Shown here piece after piece: positions 13,501 to 26,301 of a stretch of DNA of 64,000 bases (position 1 is its first letter; every line of letters starts with the position of its first letter). A program made the position numbers and the translations under genes. Origin of the DNA: Combretum micranthum (lineage: Eukaryota > Streptophyta > Magnoliopsida > Myrtales > Combretaceae); NCBI GenBank assembly GCA_024138025.1, contig JAMXBD010002254.1, forward strand, positions 62,001 to 126,000, given 5' to 3'. Below the pieces are notes generated by a model. That model did not search any database and was not told where the DNA came from. It was given only the letters and a program-made list of their open reading frames with translations.

Positions 13501-15586
13501 TTTCTTTCTTCTTCCTTTGGAAACTTATAGATTACAATCGATGAAAACAGATGAAATTCCAAAACTTAAAAAACTCATAAGTCATATAATATACCTTCTT
13601 TTCCAAATCCGTAAGGGACATTGTGATCTTGGTTCCATGTTCTTTAAAACAAGAGTATGGTTGATAAGGTTTCACTAGCCTCCAATTTTAGGATGAATCG
13701 AAGCATCGAGTATTTGGTGAAGAAGGTAATTTAATATTCTTGAGTTTTATATACATAAATCCTTAGTTTTTACTTACTAGATTGTATTCCTTGAGCTTAG
13801 AAGAGTATTTTCTTGTATTGTATAGATGAAAACTTTGATTTCTCGAGCCAACCTTCAAGTTCCTTTGATAACTAAAGATGCCACCACGATAAGTGGGATT
13901 TCTAATGATTTACTGCTTGATTGTGTGTTGTACTACTATTGTATTGCTATTCTATGTTATGTTGATGATAGTTTTTAATTCAAAAAGACTTATAAATGTA
14001 TTACAAGTCTTGGAAATACAATCTAGAACGTCAATAGAAAGTTCAAAGTGAAAGTCATCCTACACGACCATCATACACGGTTGTATACTAAAAAATTTGT
14101 TAATCGAGGCATTTTAGATGCAAAATGCATCCTACACGACCTCCATATACGGCCTGTGTATGAAGGTCTGGCATGTATAATTTTATGAGCATGTATTCTT
14201 GACATAAATAAGGTCTTACACAATCCTCATACATGGCCTACATGTATGTGCAAAAATGGATGAAATGTGGGAAATCTGGATGCCAAATGTAGTCTACACT
14301 ACCCCGAGTACACCCATGCATAAATGGTCATGTAGACACTTTGGAGTTAATTTCTAGCATTTCCAACCATGTCAGTTGCTTCTACTATTTAATAGCCTTC
14401 TACACAAGTTACGTAGCCTATTTGTGTATGTTTTAAATTTTTCACTCTTAAGGAATTCTCACCACCACTTCTACAATTCACTTAACTCATTCCCTTAACT
14501 AAGCACTTTAAGATGTGAAATTAAGCTTTAAAATGATAAATATAGATTTAAGTTCAAGAAATATATGCAAAAGGCCCTAAAGAGTTATAATGCATTAATA
14601 GTGGTGAATGAATAACTTGAATTGGTTTTTGTGTGAATTGTTGCTTTTACTAATATCTGACTTGTCTGCAGTCAAATATATAATGGTTGATCACTCTAAA
14701 TTTATTAATGATCACTAGGTTAAAATTAAAATAGGACATGCATTGCATGACATTGCATTTTTATATGTTGTTACTGTCTGACAATGGAATGACAATAAAA
14801 TTTAAATTATGGATATATCCACTTCATCTAAGTTAAGCTACCTTCGGATTGAAACCTTAAGGCCTTTATGAGGAAAAATTAAGTTAAGTTAAGTTCTGGT
14901 TTTGGAGAATGAACTAAATGATATAGGGAAGTCACAGACTATGAAACCATGTCAAATTAAGAAAGATAATTGATGTAATGATAAAACAACATCTGTAAAG
15001 CCTTATTTTTGTTAAAATACTTCGTTTAATTCCTAAGTTACGTTGTTAAGATGCTTCACAAATGCTATTGTGATTGGTATGAGCATTTGTGCGGGTTGTC
15101 AAATTAGGATACCCTTCAAGGTGTGACATTTACATCAGCGTTCATCCTTGTAAGTGTGATATTTGCATTCCTCGTTCAAATAGATTATTTGGTTGAGGAG
15201 AAGGAGCTTAAGCTTCATTGAGTTCTTTTGGCGTTTAAACTAATATTACCCAAGTGCCAAAGCGAGGTTAACAATAGGAACCACTGTTTACATTTTTCAT
15301 TCCCCTTTACGTGTACCTTTAAGATAAAAATTATTCAAAATAATTTTACTCATTAAAAAAATCATAAACAATAAAAACCAAAAACATAACTAGGGAAAAA
15401 TGGGAACTCCATGATTCCAACCATGAAGAATCACGTTCCCATAAACTTTTTGCAGAAAAAACTAAGAAAGGATAAGGCAAATTAGATAACAAAACAAGAT
15501 AAAATAAACATATGAACTTCCAATCAAGCTTGATCCCAGACGACCTAAGTAACATATTGCTAAAATTTTAGTAACTAATCATCTTT
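10561..15586. other. Gene-free stretch of decayed retroelement-like DNA
   Basis: Contains short GT and TA microsatellites (around 10870 and 11175) and a GAA run near 11208. A GC-richer segment at 11320-11520 resembles an LTR leader, with repeated 'acaacactc'. At 12549 an ATG opens a MAPKKSTE-like start, typical of a retroelement ORF, but it hits a stop within nine codons; fragments continue in another frame to about 12780. Around 13055-13110, 'tggagacgaccc' resembles the 3'-terminal region of the solo LTR at 39538 ('tggagacgatcc', about 40886). The region is probably the wreck of one or more Athila-like elements; boundaries cannot be set. Confidence 0.4.
14040..14345. repeat. Degenerate 'cctacacgacc...catacacggcc' repeat cluster
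   Basis: At least three loosely spaced copies of a motif of the form 'cctacacgacc(a/t)' followed by 'catacacgg', at about 14058, 14128 and 14210, with a weaker fourth near 14290. Repeats of this kind are common in the untranslated parts of plant gypsy LTRs. The function is unknown. Confidence 0.5.
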
Positions 15587-15587
15587 A

Positions 15588-15888
15588 TAATAAGCAATTT
15601 GACAATCCAAGTTGAAATATTTGCATTTAAGGAAGCATGGGCTTGTTAGGTTAGGTTAATTGGGTTTAATTTTGTTAGTGGGATGGTTAGGTTGAAATTA
15701 TCAAATGGCTCTTAAGGTTGTTTTATTATTAATAATTATAATAAGCAATTTGACAATCCAAGTTTAAATATTTACATTTAAGGAAGCATGGGCTTGTTAG
15801 GTTAGGTTAATTAGGTTTAATTTTGTTAGTGGGATAGTTAGGTTTAAATTATCAAATGGCCCTTAAGGTTGTTTTATTATTAATAAGT
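15588..15888 (+). repeat. 151-bp tandem duplication, two copies
   Basis: Two head-to-tail copies with a period of 151 bp: 'taagcaatttgacaatcca' begins at 15591 and again at 15742. The copies differ at only a handful of positions, for example 'gttgaaatatttgca' against 'gtttaaatatttaca' and 'ggatggtt' against 'ggatagtt'. Both contain 'ggcttgttaggttaggttaa'. Non-coding. Confidence 0.9.
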
Positions 15889-17078
15889 AAATTAGTATTA
15901 ATTATAATTATATTAGTAATACTAAAAAAATAAATTAATAATTATAATGATAAAATAAATTGAAAAAAATCAATAAGATGTCATGTAAGCTAATATGTGG
16001 TGATAAGTGATATGTCCCTATAGGTGTGAGTGCCATGTCATCTAATGGAGCTAATAGAGTTGGGTTAGGTGCTATTAGCGTAGGCAAATTGCATTTGTGT
16101 ACACAGATGTTCAGGGGCTTAATTGTACACTTGGCCAAAGTTGAGGTACCAACCGTGACATTAACTATTGTCAAAGTAACCTCAACTGCAATATTAGAAG
16201 GAGAAAGGAGAGAGCATTATAATTTCAACAATTTTTCTCTCGTTGGTGTCAAGTGTAGGTGTTATGGGGAAAACTAATTCATGCTTGCATACAAGTCAAG
16301 AAAGGAGACATTTTTTTCCTACATCCCATAAAAATGGAAGGAAGAGATCATTCAAGCAAATGAACTATGTTTGGGTTTGTAGAAGAAATAAGAGGAGGTT
16401 AATTTGACGTGGAAATTTCACTTTTCCATATTTAAAAAAGAAAAGGAAAGAGAATGGAATTAGTTTAAGATTTTTTTTATGTTTGATTGAAAAGCATTTC
16501 TCTTTAAATTTTAAATGAAATTAGGAAGATTCTCTTTGTCTCTTTTTTTCCCCTCCATAAACTAGGAAGGATTTTAAATCAAATTACTACCATATTAGAG
16601 AATTTTTTTTAAAATTATATGGGTATTTATAGAATTTTAATAAAATAAAATTGAGATATTTGTTTATTTATTGATTTGTTAAAAAAAATTTATATGAACA
16701 ACAATCATATAAACATAATTGTATAAATACTGTTGTAAAATTACATGTGACACATATTTAAAATGCCATTTAAGTTGGTATATACTTTTGAAAATAACAG
16801 TAATAAATGAGATTTTAAATTTATTTTTGGAAATCACAGTTCAAAAGAAAAAAAAAATACTAGGTCAGATATGCAATTTTTGTAATTTAAGAAGAAATTC
16901 ATGCTTATAAACTTTTATTTTGCAGTGATTAATTTTTTGTAAGTAGAATACATTACATTATGCTTGTTGTTTGCTTGAATCTAATAAAGGCTAGATCAAA
17001 ATGTACATTAAGCTTAGATCATCATGATGAGAGGATGGACAGCAAAACAATAATTCGGTCACCCATTGTGGCTACTCC
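15889..17078. other. Gene-free stretch
   Basis: AT-rich. The segment 16020-16200, read on the minus strand, contains 'cctcaactttggccaagtg' and 'aattaagcccctgaac', phrasing typical of plant MITE or MULE arms, but no partner arm or target duplication was found. Nothing else was recognised. Confidence 0.35.
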
Positions 17079-17770
17079 TATAAAGCCCTAGAATTTTCGG
17101 TAGATTTATAAGTAGAACTTTAAAGTCAAAAGTGAAACAGAAACCCTAAAGTCAAACCAAGTCAATCTTAAGCTTTAGAAACCCTAAACTCGATCAAACA
17201 GTTTTTAAAACCTTAAAATATTGAATAAATTAGAAAAATAGGATAAACTCATATTATGAATCGAACAGATGGTATATGCGCTAAAATAATTAGATTCACC
17301 AAAACTTCGCTCATTTCAGGCCTTTGCGAGATTAGTTTTCGTATTCAAATACCGACATGTAAATGAGGTAAAATAATCCAACAAACAATTTACATTAGAA
17401 AAATATTAAGATATTTATAAAATAGCAGATAGAATTTTACTGGCTCATAAAAACGTCAGTTACAGTTTTTATACGCATATTTTTATCTCTACTGGTAAAA
17501 AATCTGTCTTGTTTAATATTCATTACGATTCTTTGTAATTCATGTTACTCTACTTTTTCTTACAACTACTCTTACACCTATTTCTTATAACTTACATACC
17601 TATTTTTACATTTACTTTACTAATACAACTTTTTACTACACTTTATACTCTCTTTGTCTCTCTCTCTCTCCCCCTTTCGCCTCCGCTTCCCTCTCTTATG
17701 AGGCGTCGACCTCCCCCCCTCCCTCTCATTTTTATTTTCTTTTCATTCTTTAATTTCCTCCACTTTTCTC

Positions 17771-17778
17771 TATAAATA
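17771..17778 (+). promoter_or_regulatory. TATA box of outer family-A LTR
   Basis: TATAAATA lies 692 bp from the LTR start and is followed by pyrimidine-rich leader sequence ('ttcccttta', 'tttctttcacac') shared with the copy at 8309. Confidence 0.7.
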
Positions 17779-20700
17779 CACACGCTTCCCTTTATTTCTT
17801 TCACACTTCTCCTTATACATAACAAAGCTTTATCAAATTTTCTCTTCTTAAACTTTCTTCTTTATTTTTCTCCCTTTCCCTTCATTGTCACTACCTCCTC
17901 CTCTCTTTACCTCTCATTTTTCTTACATCCAATAATTTAGGTAAACACTCTCCATAAATTATAATGTGTAGCATATATATGTATTGTTCATAGAAATTTA
18001 CAAAATAAATTCTAATGATGCCTCATGCTAGGAATGGAAATATACAAGACAACATACAATGTCTACTATCATGTTCATATTCAATATGTCCAGGTTGTTT
18101 GTATCTATCTAATCTAACTTTTTTATATGTTTTTGTATGTATAAAAGTATGTATATTCTTTAGAGCTCAATGCTTACTAACCTAACTTTATTTATTTCAT
18201 ACACTTATTTTATTTCGAGGAATTTATTTATTTCATGCTTTTGTAAGACTACTCAATTTGTGGTCTTGGACTTGTCCATATTCAAGTTCGAGAGAGACTG
18301 GAAATTTTAAGTCTTGGGAGCCTTATTTAAAGTCTAAGACTACCACATTAATTTATTTCATTATGCTTGTTTTTATTTATATCATATGATGACTAAATTA
18401 TTTCAAGTCACCGAGAGTATTGATAACAAACTAAAACTTTCATGTTTTTATTCTACCAACTTTATGATTTTTACAAATTTATTTTATATCCTTACATTCT
18501 CTTGAATATTACCATAATCTCAATTTTGGTTATGTGTTCGTAATATAAATTTCTAAGTCCATGCGCATATATAACAATAAGTGATATTGTTGTTGTGCTA
18601 AAATCAATTTTCTAAGAATATAAATGTTGATAATTCTTTGTTACGCAAAATATTCTCCTAGAATCTTATTTTCAATATATGGGAAATCTTTCATCAAGAA
18701 TACGTATTAAGAACAAGACATTCACCTAAATTTTTTCAAATGCCAAGATTTAAAGGAATTTCTAAGAAATACATCTTGGAGTTTTCTTCATAAACAAGTA
18801 AAATCTATGTTTTGTAAAAGAAATTGTTAAATGAGGATTTAAACTAAGTATGAGATATTAAAAATTTCAAACTAAATATTAAACCATAATTTTTTTTAAG
18901 TTTCATGTTTACAAAGAAATTTAAAAAAAGAGATTTTATTACAAGTCCAAAAGTTGTTTTTCATATAGCTTAACTTTTCTACTTTCCGTGGAGATTGTTT
19001 TAATAAAAATTCTATTATAAGCAAAATCACTAAGATTAGGCATGTATTATGAACTATTATAATTACTATATGGTTTTTTAAGAAGGAAATCCTTTATACT
19101 TGACTTAGAGAGTCTAAATGAAGTAAAAATTTTAAAAATTAAAAACATCAAATTTTGGAACAATTTGGGCATGATCTGTTCCATGGGATTTTGAGACTTA
19201 AATGATCCTAAATATTAAAAATAATCTTAGGAATGGATAAGTCATTCGAAGTAGGTAGAAAACGACTACTTACATGCGAAATTCCGAGTTAAAATGAGCA
19301 AGTTATGATCATTTTAAGTTAGAACTTTTATAACTAGGTCAATACTGTGAATAGGATTAATAGAGTTAGAAATTTAAGAAGAACCTATGTGAAATATTCA
19401 TTCTAAGTATTTCGTTTGTTAGGTGATGAAGAATTTGACATGCCTTTCCCCGATGTTTATTTCAATTAAAGCTTTCAAGAAATAGCTAAGTGAGTTTACT
19501 TCGTTTTGTTTACGTATTCATGTATGTGCTTGTAGAATAGAAGCACTAGAAAATAGGAAAAGATAAAAATGGACTATGTATGTGAGGATTATCATGGGAT
19601 ATGATTGCATTCTTGGTGTTTGTTGAAAGAAAGATAAGCATATCGAAACTTGACTTGTTGATTAATACCTTGCTTTTGATGCCATGTTGTATTGTTTGTG
19701 TATATCTCGATGATCACCTCTAAATTTGTTAGTAACTCAATTAGGAGTTAAATTATAAATTGATCATGCATAATATGAAGTGAGTCACATCATTTTCGCT
19801 ACTATTCCTCGTGTGGGATGAGAGACTAGTAGTGGTGGTAAGTAGGAGCCAGTAAATCTACAAAAATCTGTGGCATGTAGGTGTCACGTCCCAAAGGGTA
19901 TCCTAAACATGACAATCCACCACATATAATATCAAGACTTAAGAATGACTACCTTAGTCACGCGAAAGTGTCGGTATTACATGTAAGGTGTAAACATGGT
20001 AATAGGAGACACTTTTGGGAAGTGTGATCTAAGTAAGTAAAATTGAACATACAAGAATCGAGAAATAAAGTTATCTCATAAAAGTAATTAGAGTTTATTA
20101 CATAAATCATAAGGGCATTCCCTGACTAAAACTCCAAGGATTCATAAAGCTTACTGGTCTTTACAAATAACTTAAACACTTCAACAAAAGATTTTAAAGG
20201 AATTCTATTCTAACCTTCAAGTACATTTCCTTTAAAAGCTCAGAAAAGAAAACTTACACGATATGGTGAGACCTTGGGTATAAAAACAAATGTTCCTACT
20301 TATACAAAATCTATAGGGGCGTAAGCTTTACGAGCTTAGTGAGAATAAACCTGATGATCATACTTAAAACGAGATAACAACCAAGTTTATTAAACAACTA
20401 AGTGGAATGCAACATACACATGAGCATACAAGACATATGATTTTTTGGGAATTATATGTTAAATGAATTTATGCCCTTCATTCGAGGTTAGGGATTTTGG
20501 CCAATTACGACCAATATTTCTTAAAAAAAACATTTTTTTATAGATCTTACTGGCTACTATTCACCATAAAAAATATGTAGTTCGTACCGGCTCCTACTCG
20601 CCATCAATTTGTAGATTTTACCGGCTCTTACTCGCCACATACGTATATTAACAATTATACAAACCACTACCATCCTACACTTCTCCCAACAATTGTATAA

Positions 20701-22969
20701 TAGTAAATATAATGCGACTCAACGAATGGTGTGCATGTATCAACTTTTTATTTAAAGTCTAGCCATCTTAATTTCGATTTCTTGCAAGTGATCATCCATA
20801 TTCAAACACTTCAACATGTTAGTAGAACATACAACTCGTTATAAGTAATTCATGGCTCGATATGCTTAAAGTTCTTTTGTTAACATTATAATCACATGCA
20901 TCTTCAATTTTATCTTTTCTTAAGTTTAGTGCTACTATGCTATAAGTATGAAAATAAAGAAAGTAGACTCACTCGGCCATGGTTCGACGATACTTCCTCA
21001 ATCGTAATAATCCTCGAGGTAGTACACGTTCTCCTCTTCATTTCATAAACAAAGGAAATACCTAAAATGAGTATTCCATGGAATTTCTAGTCAAAATTTC
21101 TAACTCTATTATCTAGTTGCAATAAAATTCATATAAGTGGAAATTTCAACTTAAAATGGCCATAACTTACTCATTTTAACTCAAAATTTCGCATATTATA
21201 AACCATTTTTCTACCAACTTGAAAAGATCTATCCATTTTTAAGATTATTTTTGTCATAAAAAAATCGTTTGGGTTTCGAAACCATAAGGTATAGATTCAT
21301 CCCGAAAATTCTAGTTTTCAAAACACAAGTTTGCAAACTTTACTTTATCCAAAAATCCTTGTAACAAAATGTAGATATTAATATAGTTGGAAAAATACTT
21401 TGAATATATATATTACACATATATACATTGACTTATATCATATGGATGAATTTAGTGAGGTTGTCTCAATAATTATTTTTGTAAAACAAGGTATCCTAAA
21501 AGTTGGAAAAGCAAAACATTGAAAATTTTTAATTATTTTGTGGGAAAAATTTCTTGAACCATTTTAAGTGAGTATCTCCTCCTTTTAATTCTATTTCTTA
21601 ATCTTTGGAAACAATTAAATTTCTTCCAAAAATAATTTTAGTCTTTTTTAAGATTCTTACAACTTAACTTCTAAGAGTTGAAAATGTAGCTCCTAAGTAT
21701 TCCTTGATAGTGGTTAAGATTGATCAAAGTTTTCATATTCTTAGTTTTTCCTAAAGTCCATTTCACTTTAATAAACAATGACTTCCTAAGTTGTTTACTA
21801 ATTTTATTTCCTAAGAAAATTTTATTTCTATAAAAGAAATTTTCTTGATGATTTTACAAAACTTGTTTGATCTTGAATACTTTAGAGTATTGGCGAAACT
21901 TTCACAAGGAAGTTTAATGAAACCTTTGCTAATCAAGGATTTGATATCTACTTTATGTATCATTTGTTGAAATTGTCATGTTCTATTGTTACTAAAAACT
22001 TGTGATGTTTTAACCAAAAAAAAAAAAAAAAAAACTTGTGATGAGCTTATCTAAATTTTAGAAAAGATTTGTTAAGATAGTTCCCCTAGTTTTTTTATGA
22101 AAAAATCATTCTTAAATGACAAAAGTTTATTTTTTGAAAGGAGTTCTCGTCTTCCTTCATTTAAGAAAATCTTCCTTTTTATTTTTGTTGAGACAATATC
22201 AATATGCTCATGCATGAACATGAATATGTAGTCATGAGAAATAGAACAATATATCATAATAAGATAAGATATATATAAGAATTAATAAGAGCATAATATT
22301 AAGATCAAGTATTAAGAATCTTAGCTTCATCAAGATAACCGGTCAAGTATTGGAAGTCTTAGCTTCATCAAGGCAACTCCCGGAACTAAGAATAGACTAG
22401 TTCCAAAAGAAAAAGAAAAAGAAAAAGAAAAGAAAAGAAAAAGAAAAAAAAAAACAATAATAATAAGAGCAAGTTAGAGGATGTTATTGAGCATTTAGAC
22501 TCTAAAAATATATAGATGTACATATACTTAATAATATATATATATATAATTAGATTAGGAGCATAATAACAATAATAACAACATGATATCATAATAACAA
22601 AATAACAAATTGGAATTCTTGGCATATGCAAAGAACAAAACATGAACATGTTATTGCTTCTACAACTCATGTGAGTTTCAAGAAACAACACCATAGTCAT
22701 GCTAAGTTATATGACATGGGTAAATGAATAATGGTAGAAGTTTACCTAAAAGTGTTTTTGAGTTAAATGAAGATAGTAGATAAGTGTGGTATTATGTGAG
22801 TAGTAATGGATGATGGATGGTGGAAGGTTTATGTGTATGAAGAATTTTGGGAAAGATTGAATGGAAGAGAGTTTTAGTAAAGGAAATTTGTGAAGAGAAA
22901 ATTTGTGGAGAAATTTTAGGAGTTTTGTTATGTAAAATGAGTATGCGAAAGAAATGGAGGGAAATGTGG

Positions 22970-22977
22970 TATTTATA
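22970..22977 (-). promoter_or_regulatory. TATA box of nested family-A LTR
   Basis: TATAAATA on the minus strand, 702 bp from the LTR's 5' end, in the same position and with the same pyrimidine-rich downstream context as in the other copies. Confidence 0.7.
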
Positions 22978-23068
22978 GAGCTTTGTGAAAGAAAAGTAGA
23001 TGTAATAAAATAAATTGAAAAAAAAAGGGTTGAAGAGAGAGGGGGAGGCACTGACAATGATGTAGTAA

Positions 23069-23108
23069 GGGGGGGGGGGGGGGGGGGGGGGTGGGGGGGG
23101 GGGGGGGG
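23069..23108 (-). repeat. Poly(G)/poly(C) tract, G23-T-G16
   Basis: Forty nearly pure G on the plus strand (C on the LTR sense strand), about 90-100 bp upstream of the LTR TATA box. The equivalent place in the other copies is only mildly C-rich, so this is an expansion private to this copy or an assembly artefact. It could form G-quadruplexes. Confidence 0.9.
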
Positions 23109-24339
23109 TTGTTTTGTAATGAAAAGTAATTAAAAATCTAAAGTATGGTAGATGTGAAGTTGTATTGGAAATGTAAAAAGTAGAAAATATGTGTATAGGT
23201 AGTAAGAATAGGTTATAAGATAAAGTAGAGATAGATGAATAGTAAGACATGACAATGAATAGTAAACAATACTAATAATATACCGGTAGTAAAGAAAATA
23301 CGCGTATAAATGTGATATATGTTATTTTTAGTTATCGAAAAATTACAAAACTAATATTTTTGAAATTTTTGTATTATTTCGGACCTAACGGTTCGGAGTA
23401 TTTTTACTATTACGAACCTCGGGATACACTTTTCTAGAGCTGATCTTGTTTGGATATGAAATAACTAAAAATTAGCGAATATGGAATTTTTAAGCTTTTT
23501 TATATTATTGCGATTATCATCCACGATTGTTTCAATTTTGTTATTTAGGGTTTAAGAACACGAGATTGCCGAACCTAAACTCTATGGTTTGTTATAGTCT
23601 TTTGTTGACTTTTCGAGTTTCTGGTTGACATTTAATTATAAGATTAAGGATAAACTTAAAAAAATTTCAAGGATTTACAGTAGGAGTCTGAAAATCTACA
23701 AAATTTTATTATGGTCGTATGGGCATGTAACTTCCTAAACCCCTTATATGGAGGGCGTAAATCCATTTAACACATGATTTCCAATTAATCATATGTGTCT
23801 ATTTGCTCATATGAATGTTGCATTTTATATGCTTGCTTAACAATAACTTGTTTGATTATTTTTTGTACGAGTACATCATTACAAGAAATTACTCACTAAG
23901 CAAGCGTCGTTTATACCCTAATATATTTTTGCTATCATAGGTGCACTTGTTTTTGTATCTAAGGTCTCCTTTCGTTTAGGTGAGAGTTAGCTTTTCGAAA
24001 GTTTTTTGAGGAATTCTACTTGAAAACCATAAAATAGATTTCCTTTAAAATCTCTTAATATTATATTTAATTTTAGTCTATAAAAGACTTTAATAGTTGT
24101 AGTGATGGTTTTGGTGACCTAAACGGGAGAATGCCCCTATGTTGATATAAGACTTTAAATCTTTAAGTTTGTAAAATTATGTTTAGCATTTCTTGTTTGC
24201 CATTTTATTACTATCTTAAATTGCGTACTCCACCGACGTCTCTTATTGTTGTGAAAGTACACATTGCATACAGTGTTGAAACTTTTGCATGACTAAAGGT
24301 AGTTATTCCTAAATTTTAATATCACATGTGATGGGTTAG

Positions 24340-26267
24340 TGTTGGTGATTATGCCCTAAGCCAATTACCAAATATTGTTATTTCATATATATTATTGATA
24401 CAGATACATTTCTATTATATTGTTTGCATGTTTACTTTATAATAAAATCCATAAATAATTTATTATTCTAACCGTTCCTGGATGCTCATTATTGTGAGAA
24501 TGGTAATGAATTAAATCTATTATGAGTTTTTGTTTGATAGGCATGAGATGTCTATTTGCATGAGAATACAAATCAAACTCATAAGCACATATTAAAAAAC
24601 TTTGTACAGGACTGACCCATTGTGAGATCACTACATGGATTAATGTCATAAGTTATTCTTACAATAATGATATTAGCGTATTTTTAGACCTGAAATCATC
24701 ATAGGTTCCAACATGAGGAACATTATGATTCGACTCAATCAAACCTTGTCTTTAATTGGAAATTATAAAGGTTGTGATTAAGTATAATGTGAATCATGTA
24801 GAGGAAGTTAAGCGATTAAGATAGGCTTTGTCCTTCTTGTTATGAGAGAGATATCTTTAGGCCCTTTCGATAAGTGAAATTGAGAAATGCATAACCGTGC
24901 AAATGAATTAATAGCGTGCTCAATTTCACTTATTTTATCAGTTTTCTTGGAGATCAAGAAATGATAAGATTGAACAATACAAAGGGCGACACTATCTATG
25001 CTTTATGTTCAATCTAGATATCATGTGACAAAATGATAATGACACAAGCTATGGATCAGATAAAAATTGGATCACTGATCTTTAGTTAATTTAGGTGAAC
25101 ATAATGTCTTGTTAGAGACTGCTTATGTTTTATTGACCAAAAATGGTTTTAGGTCAACGGCCAACATTAGGTAAACTTACAAGGTCATACACAAAAAAAT
25201 GACACAAAGAGGATCATGGACTAAATTTAAATAAGTCCAGTGGGAATAATAAATTTTATTTATTATTAATCTTAATTTGTTAAGAATAATAATAAATAAA
25301 TATAATTTGTTATGTATAATAATAATTCCTAACTAGACTAGGAATTCTTATGTTAATAAATTAATTTATCCCTAATAAGATTAGGGGCACTAATGTTATT
25401 ATTCATATTGATATTAGTATAAATAACAGATAAAAGATTTCTTTTACGGCCCGTTTACTTGGAGGTAATAGAGGAGGAATAGCATATTCATTCCTATAAT
25501 ACATCTATTATCTCGTTTACTTATAAAAATTGATTGAGAATGAAAATTCTCAGGCACTTTTTATTCCCTCTATAGAGGGCATAAAAAGTTCCACTTAATA
25601 GATGGAACTTTTTATGCCCTCTCTATTCCCACTGCATTGGAAATATAATACATACGTATTAACTATTTTGCCCCTAATAAATGATGCAACTTTTAATCAA
25701 TTCAATATAATCAAGAGGGAGATAATGGTATTTTTATTATATTTTCAATTTAATACTGTAATTAATATCTTGGAGTAAATAGTATTTCCAGTGATAAAAT
25801 TTTAGATAAAGTAAACACAAGAATCAATATTCCCAGTATATTATTGGTAATAATATTACAGAGGCATAAGTATTCTATTCCTTGTCTATTCCCTTTATTG
25901 AAGTAAACGGGCCGTTAGGGTTAAATATATGAGTTATTAACATTAGATTAATAGAGAAAATTTGTGAACACTAAAGAGAGAAACATGAGAGTCGTAAGTA
26001 AAATTTTCTGATCAGATCTAGAAGTGTTCTAGATAACGCTAGCACGTGAATGATCATTTTGAAAGCATGGTCATTCTTGTGGATACTGTAGAGAGAGTTG
26101 TGACATCATAGAGCCTTTAGATCCAATAGGACTAATAATTGAAAAGGTATAATCTTATATGTTTTTTAATTTAAATGGATCGCATGAATTCATCTTGGGA
26201 ATTTAGGGTTTAATAAAAAAAAATTTCCACTACAAAATCAAAATTTTGGATTTTTAAATTCCCAACA
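24340..26267 (+). mobile_element. Copia-type solo LTR carrying a MITE
   Basis: Starts TGTTGGTGATTATGCCCTAA and ends AATTCCCAACA, so the tips form the inverted repeat TGTTGG/CCCAACA common in plant Ty1/copia LTRs. The 'ATTATGCCCTAA' opening is also characteristic of such LTRs. Total length is 1,928 bp, or about 1,457 bp without the MITE and its duplicated TTA. Flanks GTTAG (24335-24339) and GCTAT (26268-26272) match at three of five positions. The insertion point is independently confirmed because the host family-A LTR is interrupted exactly here. No primer-binding site or internal domain adjoins it. Confidence 0.82.
25447..25914. mobile_element. Tourist-like (PIF/Harbinger) MITE
   Basis: A 468-bp non-coding element with perfect 14-bp terminal inverted repeats (CGGCCCGTTTACTT and its complement) flanked by TTA on both sides (25444-25446 and 25915-25917). 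The GGCCCGTTTAC tip and TTA target duplication fit Tourist-type MITEs. An internal palindrome at about 25553-25626, with arms around 'ccctctatagagggcataaaaagtt' and 'aactttttatgccctc', could form a strong hairpin. Confidence 0.92.
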
Positions 26268-26301
26268 GCTATCATGATTAAAGTACCTATTGTGTATGAC
26301 A

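Larger units (their letters stand above)
19882..23679 (-). mobile_element. Family-A solo LTR, nested, 3.8 kb
   Basis: A complete LTR on the minus strand. Its 5' end is at 23679 (TGTAAATCCTTG read on the minus strand) and its 3' end at 19882 (...GGGACGTGACA). It is bounded by perfect 5-bp target duplications GTAGG (19877-19881 and 23680-23684). The insertion site lies inside another LTR of the same family in the opposite orientation. It carries a minus-strand TATA box, A/G-rich microsatellites near 22405-22455, and a poly-G run at 23069. The length is 3,798 bp with no internal domain. Long gypsy LTRs ending in GTGACA are seen in Tekay-like chromoviruses, but without internal sequence the lineage is a guess. 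Confidence 0.93.
17079..26301 (+). mobile_element. Outer family-A solo LTR, split by two later insertions
   Basis: A gypsy-type LTR in plus orientation, beginning TATAAAGCCC (a decayed TG start) and ending TGTGTATGACA at 26301. Removing the two inserted LTRs and one copy each of their target duplications leaves about 3.49 kb, matching the 3.4-3.8 kb of the uninterrupted copies. Flanks ACTCC (17074-17078) and ACTTC (26302-26306) match at four of five bases and are read as an aged target duplication. The LTR sequence resumes exactly across each insertion: around 19881/23685, and around 24339/26268, where the downstream piece 'atcatgattaaagtacct' aligns with the reverse complement of 19890-19912. 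There is no internal region, so it is a solo LTR. Confidence 0.85.

Noticed and set aside
17542..17825. ORFs on both strands around 17.6 kb
   Set aside because: They fall in the pyrimidine-rich leader of the family-A LTR; serine/leucine/proline-rich chance translations.
22746..23250. Overlapping minus-strand ORFs of 103 and 152 codons, one with a long polyproline run
   Set aside because: They lie inside a solo LTR; the proline run is only the translated poly-C tract, and composition is low-complexity S/F/I/L. Not a protein gene.
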